64,000 nt of DNA from Roseiarcus sp036489975 (GCA_036489975.1 DASXES010000121.1:1-64000); one strand, 5' to 3'; counted from the first letter of the stretch, positions 40,525-49,209 are shown. Notes: generated from the sequence alone by a model not told the origin. Numbers and translations: made by a program.

Positions 40525-41019
40525 TTACTCGGCGGCGGCCTTGGCGGCCACGGATTGCAGGTAGCCGACGAAGCCCACGACGTCCCTGGCGACCATGCGG
40601 CCGATGGCGCTGCTCGAGTAGACAGCTTCTTTGACTGTGCCGTCCGGAGCGAGGACGAAACCGGTCGGCTGCAAAAAGTGCGGGTTCGGGTTGACGAACG
40701 CCCCGGTCGCGGCCGCGACCGCGTCCGCGTTGGCGCTGTGGCCGACCGGGAACTGCAGATGATTCTTGGCGACCGTGGCGGCGCTGGTCGCCTCGTCATC
40801 GACCGAAAGCGCAACGACCTTGATTCCGAGACCGTCCAGCGCAGCTTTCTCGGCCGCGAAGCCTGCGAGCTGACCATTGCAGAACGGGCACCACGCGCCG
40901 CGATAGATCAGCACCACGCCCCACGATCCGGCGAGCGCGTCAGGCAGGTTGATCGTTCCGCCGCCGACGGCGGGGATCGTCAGCTTCGGGAAGGCGTCGC
41001 CATTGTTCAAAAGAGGCAT
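40525..41019 (-). CDS. AhpC/TSA-type peroxiredoxin
   Basis: The 164-residue thiol peroxidase shows VVLIYRGAWCPFCNGQLAGF with the peroxidatic cysteine in a WCPFC (CxxC) setting, VVALSVDDEATS, and a proline-rich PHFLQPTGFVLAPDGTV. It would reduce peroxides in the cytoplasm. GGAGAAC lies close to the ATG at 41019. It is divergent from a TetR regulator, and two palindromic operators lie between them. Confidence 0.92.
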   Translation of the reverse strand: MPLLNNGDAFPKLTIPAVGGGTINLPDALAGSWGVVLIYRGAWCPFCNGQLAGFAAEKAALDGLGIKVVALSVDDEATSAATVAKNHLQFPVGHSANADAVAAATGAFVNPNPHFLQPTGFVLAPDGTVKEAVYSSSAIGRMVARDVVGFVGYLQSVAAKAAAE

Positions 41020-41042
41020 CCGGGTTCTCCATCGCAATTACA

Positions 41043-41060
41043 CTGGACCAGTCGGTCCAG
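41043..41060. promoter_or_regulatory. TetR-type operator 1
   Basis: CTGGACCAGTCGGTCCAG is a perfect 7-base inverted repeat with a 4-base centre, lying 24 bases upstream of the peroxiredoxin start. It shares the TGGAC-N6-GTCCA core and spacing with operator 2. Confidence 0.75.
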
Positions 41061-41089
41061 ATGCGCGTCTGAGAGTTCCCGCTCGCAAC

Positions 41090-41105
41090 TGGACTGTCAA
41101 GTCCA
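41090..41105. promoter_or_regulatory. TetR-type operator 2
   Basis: TGGACTGTCAAGTCCA is a perfect 6-base inverted repeat with a 4-base centre, 40 bases upstream of the TetR start. Sharing its core with operator 1 suggests that one dimeric repressor controls both directions. Confidence 0.75.
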
Positions 41106-41145
41106 TTATTCGCTAGACTCCGGCCAGACGCGAAGGAAGTGCCGG

Positions 41146-41778
41146 ATGCCCCGCCAAAAAAAAGCTCATGCAAGTGAATCACGAAAGCCGACGGCGCGCG
41201 GCGCTGCGACCCGCGGGCGCATCGTCGAGGCGGCGGCCGACCTCGTCTACCGGCAGGGCGCAAGCGGGACGAGCCTCGAGGACATCATGGCCGCTAGCGC
41301 GACCTCGAAGTCGCAGGTCTATCACTATTTCGCCGACAAGGACGGACTGATGCGCGCGGTCATCGAGCTTCAAACCCGCCGGGTGACCGGGGACCACGCG
41401 GCTATGCTGAAGACGGTCGATTCGCTCCAGGGGCTGAGGCGATGGGCCGACGGCGTGATCGCCATGAACAAGGCGGCGGGCGGCGCAGGCGGCTGCCCGC
41501 TCGGTTCGCTGGCGAGCGAGCTCGCCGATCGCTCCGAGAGCGCCCGCGAAATGCTGGCGCTCGGCTTTGCGCGATGGGAATCCCATCTCGTGACGGCTCT
41601 GCGGGCCATGCGCGATCGCGGCGAACTCAAGCGAGAGGCGCGACCGGAGGATCTCGCGACGACAATGATCGCGGCGCTCGAGGGCGGCTTGCTTCTCGCC
41701 CAGACCACGCACGAAACCCGCCCGCTCGAGCTCGCGCTCGGCATGGCGATCGAGCACGTCGCGCGCGCCTGCGTCTGA
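41146..41778 (+). CDS. TetR-family transcriptional regulator
   Basis: The 210-residue repressor has a basic start and the TetR DNA-binding domain: RGRIVEAAADLVYRQGASGT, then SLEDIMAASATSKSQVYHYF and ADKDGLMRAVIE. The ligand domain contains GGCPLGSLASELADRSE and the helix EGGLLLAQTTHETRPLELAL. This C-terminal type usually senses reactive electrophiles, quinones or drugs. It is divergent from a peroxiredoxin and a quinone-reductase-like gene, and two matching palindromes lie in the 126-base spacer, so it probably controls that set and itself. Confidence 0.93.
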   Translation: MPRQKKAHASESRKPTARGAATRGRIVEAAADLVYRQGASGTSLEDIMAASATSKSQVYHYFADKDGLMRAVIELQTRRVTGDHAAMLKTVDSLQGLRRWADGVIAMNKAAGGAGGCPLGSLASELADRSESAREMLALGFARWESHLVTALRAMRDRGELKREARPEDLATTMIAALEGGLLLAQTTHETRPLELALGMAIEHVARACV

Positions 41779-41882
41779 GGCCGCGCCTCGGGCGTTAAGC
41801 CCCCGCCCTCATCGACAAGCGCCTCCCACCGCGATACGGATGCGACTCCCACTGTGGACCACCACAGGGGCCGGGAGGAGAT

Positions 41883-43079
41883 TTGGAGACCACCGTTTCC
41901 ATTGTCGGCGGCGTCGGCCTTTTCCTTTTGGGCATGGCTGTGATGACCGACGGGCTCAAGGCGCTCGCCGGCACGGCTCTGAAGGCAGTGTTGGAGAAGG
42001 CGGCGGCGACCCCCCTGCTCGGCACATTCTGGGGCGCGATCATCACGCTTCTGGTGCAGTCGTCCAGCGCCACGACAATGACCACGATCGGGCTGGTCAG
42101 CGCCGGGCTTCTCACCTTTCCGCAAGGCCTGAGCCTCGTCTTCGGCGCCAATATCGGCACGACCGGAACGGGCTGGCTGGTGGCGGCGTTCGGGGTCCGC
42201 ATCTCGCTCACCGCCGCCGCTCTGCCGATCGTTTTCGTTGGCGCGCTGATGAAGGTGGTCGGGCGTGGACGACTGGCCGCGGCGGGCGCGGCCATCGCGG
42301 GCTTCGCGCTGATTCTGGTCGGCTTGTCGACGCTGCAGCTGGGCATGGGCGGCCTTGCGGAGTCCCTGCATCCGTCCGACCTGCCCACGATCACCAACGC
42401 CGCCGGCGCCATCACGCTCGCCGGCATGGCCAACGTGCTGCTGCTGGTCGTGGTCGGCGCCGTGATGACCACCTTCATGCAGTCTTCGACCGCCTCGATC
42501 GCTGTGACGCTCTCGGCCCTCTATGCCGGCGCGGTCGGCCTCGATCAGGCGCTGGCCCTGGTGATCGGCCAGAACATCGGCACGGCGACCTCTTCCGCCG
42601 TCGCCGCGATCGGCGCCTCGAGCACCGCCAAGCGCCTCGCTGTCGCCTATATCGCTTTCAAGCTCATCGCCGCGCTGATTGCGATCGCGCTCTTTCCGTT
42701 TGTGACGCCGCTGATCGTCCGGGCGTCGCAGACCATCGATGCGACGGGCCTGCTCGCCGCCTATCATACGGCCTATAACGTGAACGGCGTCGCCGTCCTG
42801 CTGCCGCTGATGGGTCCGTTCACCCGCCTGATCGAGCGCTTCGTGCCGGAGCGCGGCTCGTCGTTCACCAAATATCTCGACCCGGCTTCGCTTCGCTCGC
42901 CCATAGTCGCGGTCGAAGCGGTGCGCCGGACGATCGAGCGGGCGCTCGAAACCCTCTGCGTCGCGACCGCGAGCGGACTCGACCGCCCCGTTCAGGGCGG
43001 AACGGCTCACCCGGTCTTCGACGACGTGACGCGGGCTCAGGCGTCGGACGCCTTGCGGGAGGCGAGCGCATTTCTCTAA
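41883..43079 (+). CDS. Na+/phosphate cotransporter family protein, membrane domain (split from PhoU part)
   Basis: The 398-residue frame holds two repeated NptA-like halves. Each has a Q-S-S-S/T motif (ITLLVQSSSATTMTTIGLV and MTTFMQSSTASIAVTLSALY) and a G-x-N-I-G-T motif (FGANIGTTGTGWL and IGQNIGTATSSAVA), which form the substrate site. The start is TTG at 41883 after GGGAGGAG; a CTGTGG/CCACAG hairpin lies just before that site. The frame stops at 43079, but the protein clearly continues one base out of frame, so a single-base insertion near 43076 truncates the C-terminal PhoU-like domain. Confidence 0.88.
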   Translation: METTVSIVGGVGLFLLGMAVMTDGLKALAGTALKAVLEKAAATPLLGTFWGAIITLLVQSSSATTMTTIGLVSAGLLTFPQGLSLVFGANIGTTGTGWLVAAFGVRISLTAAALPIVFVGALMKVVGRGRLAAAGAAIAGFALILVGLSTLQLGMGGLAESLHPSDLPTITNAAGAITLAGMANVLLLVVVGAVMTTFMQSSTASIAVTLSALYAGAVGLDQALALVIGQNIGTATSSAVAAIGASSTAKRLAVAYIAFKLIAALIAIALFPFVTPLIVRASQTIDATGLLAAYHTAYNVNGVAVLLPLMGPFTRLIERFVPERGSSFTKYLDPASLRSPIVAVEAVRRTIERALETLCVATASGLDRPVQGGTAHPVFDDVTRAQASDALREASAFL

Positions 43080-43129
43080 AGTCCGACCCGCCGCCCTCCG
43101 AGGAAGGCCACGAATGGTTCACGAGCACG

Positions 43130-43579
43130 GTGCATGCGCTCGACCATGCAGGCCGGCTTGCCGAGGCGGTCGACGCGATGGCGAAAACGGGCGTTGCGAC
43201 GGACGGACCCGAAGAGGCGCGCGCCGCCGCTCTGTGCGCTGGGTCGATGCGCGACGCGGCCACAGCCGCAGCGAATCTCGCGGTCGCCGCCGGACCGGCC
43301 CACGCAGCGGATGACGCCTTGGCGGCGAAGATCGCGGGCGGCGCCCCAGCCGGCGGCCGAAGCGCGGCGCTCGAGCGTGCGGCCAAAACGCTCGCCGATC
43401 TTCGGGCCACGCATCGCCGCGCCACGCTCGACAGGGTCGCGTCCGGGAAAGTCACCGCGAGCCAGGCAATCGCGCGCGTCGACGCGGTCGCGGTTCTGAG
43501 CCGGCTCGCGCATCACGCATGGCGCGCGGTCGCGCATCTTGAGCGCGCCGCCGCCTTGCGCATGGAGCCCGAGCCATGA
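43130..43579 (+). CDS. PhoU-like C-terminal part of the Na/Pi cotransporter, out of frame
   Basis: From position 43076 the frame is open and reads LKSDPPPSEEGHEWFTSTVH, then ALDHAGRLAEAVDAMAKTG. This is a natural continuation of the upstream protein's REASAFL end, with helical PhoU-like character to the end. A GTG at 43130 is the first usable start if it is made separately. Its stop overlaps the ATG of the P-type ATPase by 4 bases, as in intact operons, so the downstream frame is conserved. Either the gene is freshly broken or the extra base is an assembly error. Confidence 0.65.
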   Translation: MHALDHAGRLAEAVDAMAKTGVATDGPEEARAAALCAGSMRDAATAAANLAVAAGPAHAADDALAAKIAGGAPAGGRSAALERAAKTLADLRATHRRATLDRVASGKVTASQAIARVDAVAVLSRLAHHAWRAVAHLERAAALRMEPEP

Positions 43580-46311
43580 GCGCAGCAGAAACGACGGCCT
43601 GGCACGCCCTCACGACGGACGAGGCGGTCGAGCGGCTGAAGACCAGCGTGAAGGCTGGCCTCTACGAGGCTGAAGCCGCCCGCCGCCAGGAGGAATACGG
43701 CCTTAACGTGCTGCCGACCGCGCGCAAGCGCGGGCCGCTGATGCGCTTCCTGCAGCAGTTCAACAATGTCCTTGTCTATGTCCTCATCGCCGCCGGGTTC
43801 ATCAAGCTGATGATGAGCTTATGGCTGGACGCGTCGATCATCCTCGCCGTCGTCATCATCAATGGGCTGCTCGGCTTCATCCAGGAAGGCCGGGCGGAGA
43901 AGTCGCTCGATTCGATCCGCAACATGCTCTCGCCGGAGGCGAGAACCCTGCGCAACGGCCAGACCGCGATGATCGCGGCGGAGAAGCTCGTGCCGGGCGA
44001 CATCGTGTTCCTCGAATCCGGCGACAAAATCCCGGCCGATCTGCGGCTGGTCGAAGTCAAGAACCTGCGCACGGAGGAAGCGGCGCTGACCGGCGAATCC
44101 GTGCCCTCGGATAAATCGACCGAGCCCGTCTCGGCCAACGCGACCGTGGGCGACCGCGCCGGCATGGCCTATTCGGGCACCCTGGTCGTCTCGGGCCGCG
44201 CGACCGGACTGGTCGTCGCCACCGGCGCCGACACCGAACTGGGGCGCATCAACCAGATGCTCGCCGGCGTGAGCCCCCTCGAGACTCCGTTGCTGCTCCA
44301 GATCAAAAAGTTCGGCTATGCGATTACGGTCATCATTCTGATCATCAGCGCGATCACCTTCGTCTACGGGCGGTTCGTCCAGCACATTCCCTTCGTCGAA
44401 ATGTTCCAGGCGGTGACCGGCATCGCCGTCTCTATGATCCCTGAAGGCCTGCCGGCCCTCATCACCATCACGCTCGCGATCGGCGTCCAGCGGATGGCCG
44501 CCCGCAACGCGATCGTCCGGCGACTGCCGGCGGTCGAAACGCTGGGCTCCGTGGCGCGCATCTGCTCGGACAAGACCGGCACGCTGACGCTCATGGAAAT
44601 GATGGTCGTTTCGGCGGCGACCGCCGACGGCGCGATCACGGTCACCGGCGACGGCTACGCCAGCGAAGGCGAGGCGCTCAGGGACGGCGCGCCCGTCGGC
44701 GACGATCCGGTGCTTCAGCTGCTGGGGCTTGTCTCGGCTTTGTGCAACGATTCCGAGCTGCGCCAGGAGGACGGCTCATGGAAGGTGGAGGGCGATCCGA
44801 CCGAGGGCGCGCTCTATCCGTTCGCGGCCAAACTGGGCGTCGAGCGGCAGAAGGAGCAGGCCGCTTATCCGCGCGTCGACGTCATCCCCTTCGAATCCGA
44901 ACACAAGTTCATGGCGACCCTGCACAAGACGGCCGATGGCGAGATGCTTCTCGTCAAGGGGGCGCCCGAGGTGATCCTCGACCATTGCGACAGGCAGGAG
45001 GATTCGGGCGGGACGCGGCCGCCGCTCGATCGCGCGCATTTCGATGCAGTCGGCGATGCGCTCGCGGCGCAAGGCGAGCGCGTGCTGGCGCTGGCGTGGC
45101 TGCCCGATCCTGGTCTCAAGGCGGGGAGCCTCGGGCCGGCCGACCTGCCGAAGAACCTTGTGCTGCGCGGGCTTGTCGGCCTCCTCGATCCGCCGCGCAA
45201 GGAAGCGATCGAAGCGGTCAAGGAATGTCACGAGGGCGGCATCCGGGTGACGATGATCACCGGCGACCACAAGATCACCGCCGCGGCGATCGCCAAAATG
45301 CTCGACATCGGCGACGGCAAGACCGCCGTCACCGGCGCCGAGGTCGAGCAGATGGACATGGCGACGCTTCAGGATACGGTCGCCAAGGTCGACGTGTTCG
45401 CGCGCGCCAGCCCCGAGCACAAGCTGCGCCTCGTGAAAGCAATCCAGGCCAACAAACAGGTCGTGGCGATGACCGGCGACGGGGTCAACGACGCTCCGGC
45501 GTTGAAAATGGCCGACATCGGCGTGGCGATGGGGATCAAGGGCACCGAGGTCACCAAGGAGGCGGCCGAGATGGTGCTGGCGGACGACAATTTCGCCTCG
45601 ATCACCGCGGCGGTGAAGGAGGGACGGACCGTCTATAACAATATCGAGAAGGCGATCCTATTCATGCTGCCGACCAACGTGGCCCAGGCGCTTGTCATTC
45701 TGGCCGCGGTTTTTGTCGGCTTCACCACGCCGATCACCGCGCCCCAGATCCTATGGGTCAACATGGTGACCTCGGTCGCGCTCGGCCTCGTGATCTCGTT
45801 CGAGCCGCACGAACTCGACGTGATGCAACGGCCGCCGCGCATGGTGAGCCGACCGATTCTCGACCGCTTCGGCGTGTGGCGCGTCGTGTTCGTCGGCGGG
45901 TTGCTGCTCGTTCTCACCCTATCGGCATTCTTCTGGATGAAGGGGCAAGGCGCCTCCGACCCGCTCGCGCGCACGGTCGCGGTCAACGCGCTGGTCATCG
46001 GCCAGGTGTTCTATCTCCTGAACAGCCGGTTCAAGGTCGACTCGTCGCTGTCGCCCCTCGCCCATCTCGGCAATAAATATCTGCCGATGGGGGTAGGCGC
46101 GGTGATTGTCCTGCAGCTTTTGTACACCTACGCGCCGCCGCTGCAGTCCGTGTTCGAGACCGAGGGGATCCCGCTTGGCGTGTGGCCGTGGCTGTTCCTT
46201 GGCGGCCTGATCTTCTTCCTCGTCGTCGAGATCGAGAAGGCGATCATCCGCGCGATGCGGCCGCGCGAAGCCCCAGTGGCGGCGCCGGCCAGCCAGCCTG
46301 ATGCAGGATGA
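43576..46311 (+). CDS. Cation-transporting P-type ATPase, P2-like
   Basis: The 911-residue pump has an N-terminal cation-ATPase domain (WHALTTDEAVERLKTSVKAG), the actuator motif AALTGESVPSDKS and the M4 motif SMIPEGLPALITITLAIG. Phosphorylation is at ICSDKTGTLT, nucleotide binding at LLVKGAPEVILDHC, and the hinge is MTGDGVNDAPALKMADIG; six C-terminal membrane segments follow. PEGLP in M4 places it with P2 pumps (Ca2+, Mn2+ or Na+/H+-like) rather than heavy-metal P1B pumps. It is coupled to the Na/Pi cotransporter gene, suggesting joint phosphate and divalent cation homeostasis. Confidence 0.92.
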   Translation: MSAAETTAWHALTTDEAVERLKTSVKAGLYEAEAARRQEEYGLNVLPTARKRGPLMRFLQQFNNVLVYVLIAAGFIKLMMSLWLDASIILAVVIINGLLGFIQEGRAEKSLDSIRNMLSPEARTLRNGQTAMIAAEKLVPGDIVFLESGDKIPADLRLVEVKNLRTEEAALTGESVPSDKSTEPVSANATVGDRAGMAYSGTLVVSGRATGLVVATGADTELGRINQMLAGVSPLETPLLLQIKKFGYAITVIILIISAITFVYGRFVQHIPFVEMFQAVTGIAVSMIPEGLPALITITLAIGVQRMAARNAIVRRLPAVETLGSVARICSDKTGTLTLMEMMVVSAATADGAITVTGDGYASEGEALRDGAPVGDDPVLQLLGLVSALCNDSELRQEDGSWKVEGDPTEGALYPFAAKLGVERQKEQAAYPRVDVIPFESEHKFMATLHKTADGEMLLVKGAPEVILDHCDRQEDSGGTRPPLDRAHFDAVGDALAAQGERVLALAWLPDPGLKAGSLGPADLPKNLVLRGLVGLLDPPRKEAIEAVKECHEGGIRVTMITGDHKITAAAIAKMLDIGDGKTAVTGAEVEQMDMATLQDTVAKVDVFARASPEHKLRLVKAIQANKQVVAMTGDGVNDAPALKMADIGVAMGIKGTEVTKEAAEMVLADDNFASITAAVKEGRTVYNNIEKAILFMLPTNVAQALVILAAVFVGFTTPITAPQILWVNMVTSVALGLVISFEPHELDVMQRPPRMVSRPILDRFGVWRVVFVGGLLLVLTLSAFFWMKGQGASDPLARTVAVNALVIGQVFYLLNSRFKVDSSLSPLAHLGNKYLPMGVGAVIVLQLLYTYAPPLQSVFETEGIPLGVWPWLFLGGLIFFLVVEIEKAIIRAMRPREAPVAAPASQPDAG

Positions 46312-46470
46312 CGTCATTACGGCGTTCCTAAGAACGCCCGTCCCTTCCGGACCGGCTATGGCGCCGAAGCAAACCAGGGAACATAGCGCGCCGTACGGTC
46401 CTGGATCGCTTCGCCACAGTCCGACCGGAAGGACGGGCGTCTCTCGACACCCGTACGGCTCGTGATGACG
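46312..46470. repeat. MITE-like palindromic element
   Basis: The ends CGTCATTACGG and CGTGATGACG are inverted. Inner arms CGCCCGTCCCTTCCGG and CCGGAAGGACGGGCG pair almost perfectly, and GGATCGCTTCGCCAC lies in the core. It starts directly at the P-type ATPase stop codon and could serve as its terminator. It belongs to the same broad GTCAT...ATGAC class as 19828-19960. Confidence 0.75.
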
Positions 46471-46566
46471 ACGTTGGTTCGGCCGCGCTATACCTGCAAG
46501 AGAAGCGCCGAGAGGACCGCGGAGGCGGCGAGTTCGGACGCAATGCAAAGCACCGAAAGCGAACGG

Positions 46567-47931
46567 ATGAACGCGCCCGACCCGACGAAGCCCCGGATGC
46601 GGCCGTTTCTTGCCGAGACGGCGGATTTCGCCAATGGAAAGGATTCGCCGCGCGCGTTCCTCGAGCGCTGCATCGCCGACCTCCAAGCCTGGGAACCTAG
46701 GATCGGCGCCTTTGTCGCCCTCAACCTCGTTGGCGCGCGGGCGGCGGCGGATCGCTCGACGGAGCGCTGGCGGACGGGCAAGCCCCTTTCGCCGATCGAC
46801 GGAATGCCGATCGGAGTGAAGGACATCATCGAGACCATCGACATGGCGACGGAGAACGGTTCGCCGCTGTTCGCCGGCTTTCAGGGGAACCGCGACGGCG
46901 CCAGCGTTGCGGCTTTGCGCGACGCGGGCGCCGTGATCCTCGGCAAGACGGTGACGACCGAATTCGCCTGGATGCAGCCGCGCGCCACCCGTAACCCATG
47001 GGACGTGACCCGCACGCCCGGCGGCTCCAGCAGCGGCTCGGCCGCGGCCGTGGCCGTGGGCGCCGTCAGCGTCGCGCTTGGCACGCAGGTATTCGGGTCG
47101 ATCTTGCGGCCGGCCAGTTTCTGCGGCTGCTTCGGCTTCAAGCCGACGGTCGGCGCGATCAACCGTGGCGGCAGCCATGACGCCCTCTCCCAGAGCACCC
47201 ACGGGCCGCTTGCCGCTAGCCTGCCGGAGGCCTGGGCTGTCGCCTACGAAATCTCCCGGCGCGCCGGCGGCGATCCTAGCTTTCCAGGCCTCTATGGGCC
47301 GCCGGCCTGCCCCGCCCCATTGAAGCCGCGACGGCTCGCGGTGCTTGAGACGGACGGCTGGGCGGTCGGGACGCCAGCGGCGAAAGCGGTGTTCGAGGAA
47401 ACGACGGCCAGACTGAAGTCCGCGGGCGTCATCCTCATGTCGCGACGTGAAAGCGAAACAGTCGATACGGTCGAGGAGGCGATATCCGGCGCCCGCGAGC
47501 TCTCCCATGACATCATCGCCTGGGAATCGCGCTGGCCGCTCAACACCTATCGCGCGCGCGATAGGAGCAAGCTCAGCCAGCCGATGCTCGACCTTGCCGC
47601 GCGGGGCGACGCCCTGACGCTCGACGATTATCGTCGCGACGTCAAAGAACGCGACAGGCGCCGCGCCGCCTATCAAGCGCTGGCAGAGGAATTCGACGCC
47701 TGCCTCACGCTCTCGGCGCCGGGCGCGGCGCCAGTCGGCCTCGCCTCGACGGGCGATGCAAGCTTCGTGATTCCGGGGTCAATGCTGGGCGTCCCGGCGG
47801 TCTCGCTTCCCGTGCTTCGGGACGGCGGCCTTCCCCTCGGGCTTCAGCTCATCGGATTCGCCGATGCGGACGCCGCGCTCTTTTCGACTGCGGGCGGCGT
47901 CATGGCGCTGTTGCAGCGCGCCAAAGCCTGA
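46567..47931 (+). CDS. Amidase (amidase-signature family) with altered oxyanion motif
   Basis: The 454-residue protein has the catalytic Lys in PIGVKDIIET, the cis-Ser region RTPGGSSSGSAAAVAVGAVS, and the nucleophile Ser in GTQVFGSILRPASFCGCFGF. The family norm is GTQTGGSxxRPA, so one glycine of the oxyanion loop is replaced by Phe here. The rest (FKPTVGAINRGG, then LPVLRDGGLPLGLQLIG) is intact. Several in-frame starts exist (46462, 46543, 46567); 46567 is chosen by length. It may hydrolyse an amide such as oxalurate-, allophanate- or biuret-like compounds. The substrate is not predictable. Confidence 0.82.
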   Translation: MNAPDPTKPRMRPFLAETADFANGKDSPRAFLERCIADLQAWEPRIGAFVALNLVGARAAADRSTERWRTGKPLSPIDGMPIGVKDIIETIDMATENGSPLFAGFQGNRDGASVAALRDAGAVILGKTVTTEFAWMQPRATRNPWDVTRTPGGSSSGSAAAVAVGAVSVALGTQVFGSILRPASFCGCFGFKPTVGAINRGGSHDALSQSTHGPLAASLPEAWAVAYEISRRAGGDPSFPGLYGPPACPAPLKPRRLAVLETDGWAVGTPAAKAVFEETTARLKSAGVILMSRRESETVDTVEEAISGARELSHDIIAWESRWPLNTYRARDRSKLSQPMLDLAARGDALTLDDYRRDVKERDRRRAAYQALAEEFDACLTLSAPGAAPVGLASTGDASFVIPGSMLGVPAVSLPVLRDGGLPLGLQLIGFADADAALFSTAGGVMALLQRAKA

Positions 47932-48648
47932 TCAGGCCCAATCCTCGACGAAACGCAGGCCCTTGAGCGAAGCAAGGTCGTTGTAAGCGCCCTTGGTCGA
48001 GCGCTTGGGCAGCTTGATTTTCACGCGCGGCGCGTGCTCGTGTGGGATGACCTTGAGCAGGTGGCGGATGCAGTTGAGGCGCGCGCGCCGCTTGTCGTCC
48101 GACGGAACGATGGTCCAGGGCGAAAAATCGGTGTCGGTCGCTTTCAACATCACGTCGCGCGCCCGCGAATATTCGTACCATTTGCTGCGCGACGCGAGAT
48201 CCATCGGGCTGAGCTTCCACTGGCGCAGCGGATCCTTGATCCGGGCCTCGAAGCGGCGCTCCTGCTCCGCGTCGCTCACCTCGAGCCAGAACTTCACGAG
48301 AAGAATGCCGTCGTCGACGATGACATGTTCGAACTCGGGGCAGAGCGTGAGGAATCGCCGGTGCTGCGCCTCGGTGCAGAATCCCATCACATATTCGACC
48401 CCGGCCCGATTGTACCAGCTGCGGTCGAAGATGACGATCTCGCCCGCGGCCGGCAGATGGGGGACGTAGCGCTGGAGGTAGAGTTGCGACTTCTCGCGGT
48501 CGGAGGGCGCTGGCAGCGCGACCACCCGGAAGACGCGCGGGCTCACCCGCTCGGTGATCGCCTTGATCGTCCCGCCCTTGCCGGCGGCGTCGCGGCCTTC
48601 GAACACGACGACGACGCGCAGACCCTTGTGCTTGACCCATTCCTGCAA
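47932..48648 (-). CDS. ppk2: Polyphosphate kinase 2 (PPK2), main part of a frameshifted gene
   Basis: PPK2 transfers phosphate between polyphosphate and nucleoside di- or monophosphates. This frame has Walker A VVFEGRDAAGKGGTIKAI, Walker B and lid IVIFDRSWYNRAGVEYVMGF, and KFWLEVSDAEQERRFEARIK and DPLRQWKLSPMDLASRSKWY, all canonical for class I PPK2. It opens with LQEWVKHKGLRVV, which is mid-domain. The missing N-terminus lies upstream one frame away, so a single-base deletion near 48650 splits the gene. A TTG at 48648 is the nearest start if it is used as is. Confidence 0.85.
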   Translation of the reverse strand: MQEWVKHKGLRVVVVFEGRDAAGKGGTIKAITERVSPRVFRVVALPAPSDREKSQLYLQRYVPHLPAAGEIVIFDRSWYNRAGVEYVMGFCTEAQHRRFLTLCPEFEHVIVDDGILLVKFWLEVSDAEQERRFEARIKDPLRQWKLSPMDLASRSKWYEYSRARDVMLKATDTDFSPWTIVPSDDKRRARLNCIRHLLKVIPHEHAPRVKIKLPKRSTKGAYNDLASLKGLRFVEDWA

Positions 48649-48654
48649 CGCGCA

Positions 48655-48794
48655 AGCTCGACCTGCAAACGCCGCAAGGCGTCGTCATAGTCCTTGCGCT
48701 TCATTGGCTCTCTCGCAGCCATCGTGGCCGGCGGGCTTTGCTGCTTGCGACGGCGGTCGTCGCCGGAAGCCCCCGCTGTCTTGCGCTTGGCCAA
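48655..48794 (-). pseudogene. PPK2 N-terminal segment, out of frame
   Basis: The frame from TTG at 48794 (or ATG at 48722) reads MKRKDYDDALRRLQVELA, the standard PPK2 N-terminal helix. It then runs out of frame where 'LQEWVKHKGLRV' should follow. Joining it to the main part needs one extra base near 48650. The leading 30 residues are Lys/Arg-rich and poorly conserved. Confidence 0.8.
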
Positions 48795-49002
48795 GTCGCC
48801 GTCCCTCCCCCGGCTTTCTTTTTGACTTGCTCCTCGACGGGCGTCAATGCGCGGGCCGGGTGCGGTCGTGACTCTCGAGTGTCAGCCGGCGCCCTTAAGG
48901 AGGACGTAATTTTTTTCTTTCCCCCGCGTCTGCCGCGGGAACCGAACCATCTGGCCGGCGTTTCGAAAAGCAGATGCAATCGAGCGACCAACGGGCCCCA
49001 CG

Positions 49003-49209
49003 ATGTCTGCGATCCTTCCGATTTCCTTCGCGCTCACGCTGCTTTGCGCTTATGGCGCCGTCGAGAACGTTCTCTTTCAACAACTGATGTTCGTCGGGGC
49101 GGCGCTGTCGGCGACGATCCTCATATGTTCGCTGGAGGCGTGGAGCGCGCGCGAGATCCCCGTCCGGAGCGACGATGAGCGCCGTCTTCGCAATCCGTCG
49201 AACGACTGA
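49003..49209 (+). CDS. Small membrane protein, tandem paralogue 1
   Basis: The 68-residue protein reads MSAILPISFALTLLCAYGAV, then QQLMFVGAALSATILICSLE, then AWSAREIPVRSDDERR. Two hydrophobic stretches (about residues 4-20 and 28-45) predict a membrane hairpin with a short charged tail. Its neighbour at 49408 is clearly homologous, with the same LPISF start, QQL.FVGAALSAT core and CSLEAW end. I do not recognise a family. The ATG at 49003 is the natural start. Confidence 0.7.
   Translation: MSAILPISFALTLLCAYGAVENVLFQQLMFVGAALSATILICSLEAWSAREIPVRSDDERRLRNPSND

Noticed and set aside
43060..43095. Programmed frameshift in the Na/Pi cotransporter
   Set aside because: The shift needed is -1, but TTTCTCTAAAG is not an X XXY YYZ heptamer and no downstream pseudoknot is evident. 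A prfB-like +1 shift at CTC TAA would give the wrong frame.
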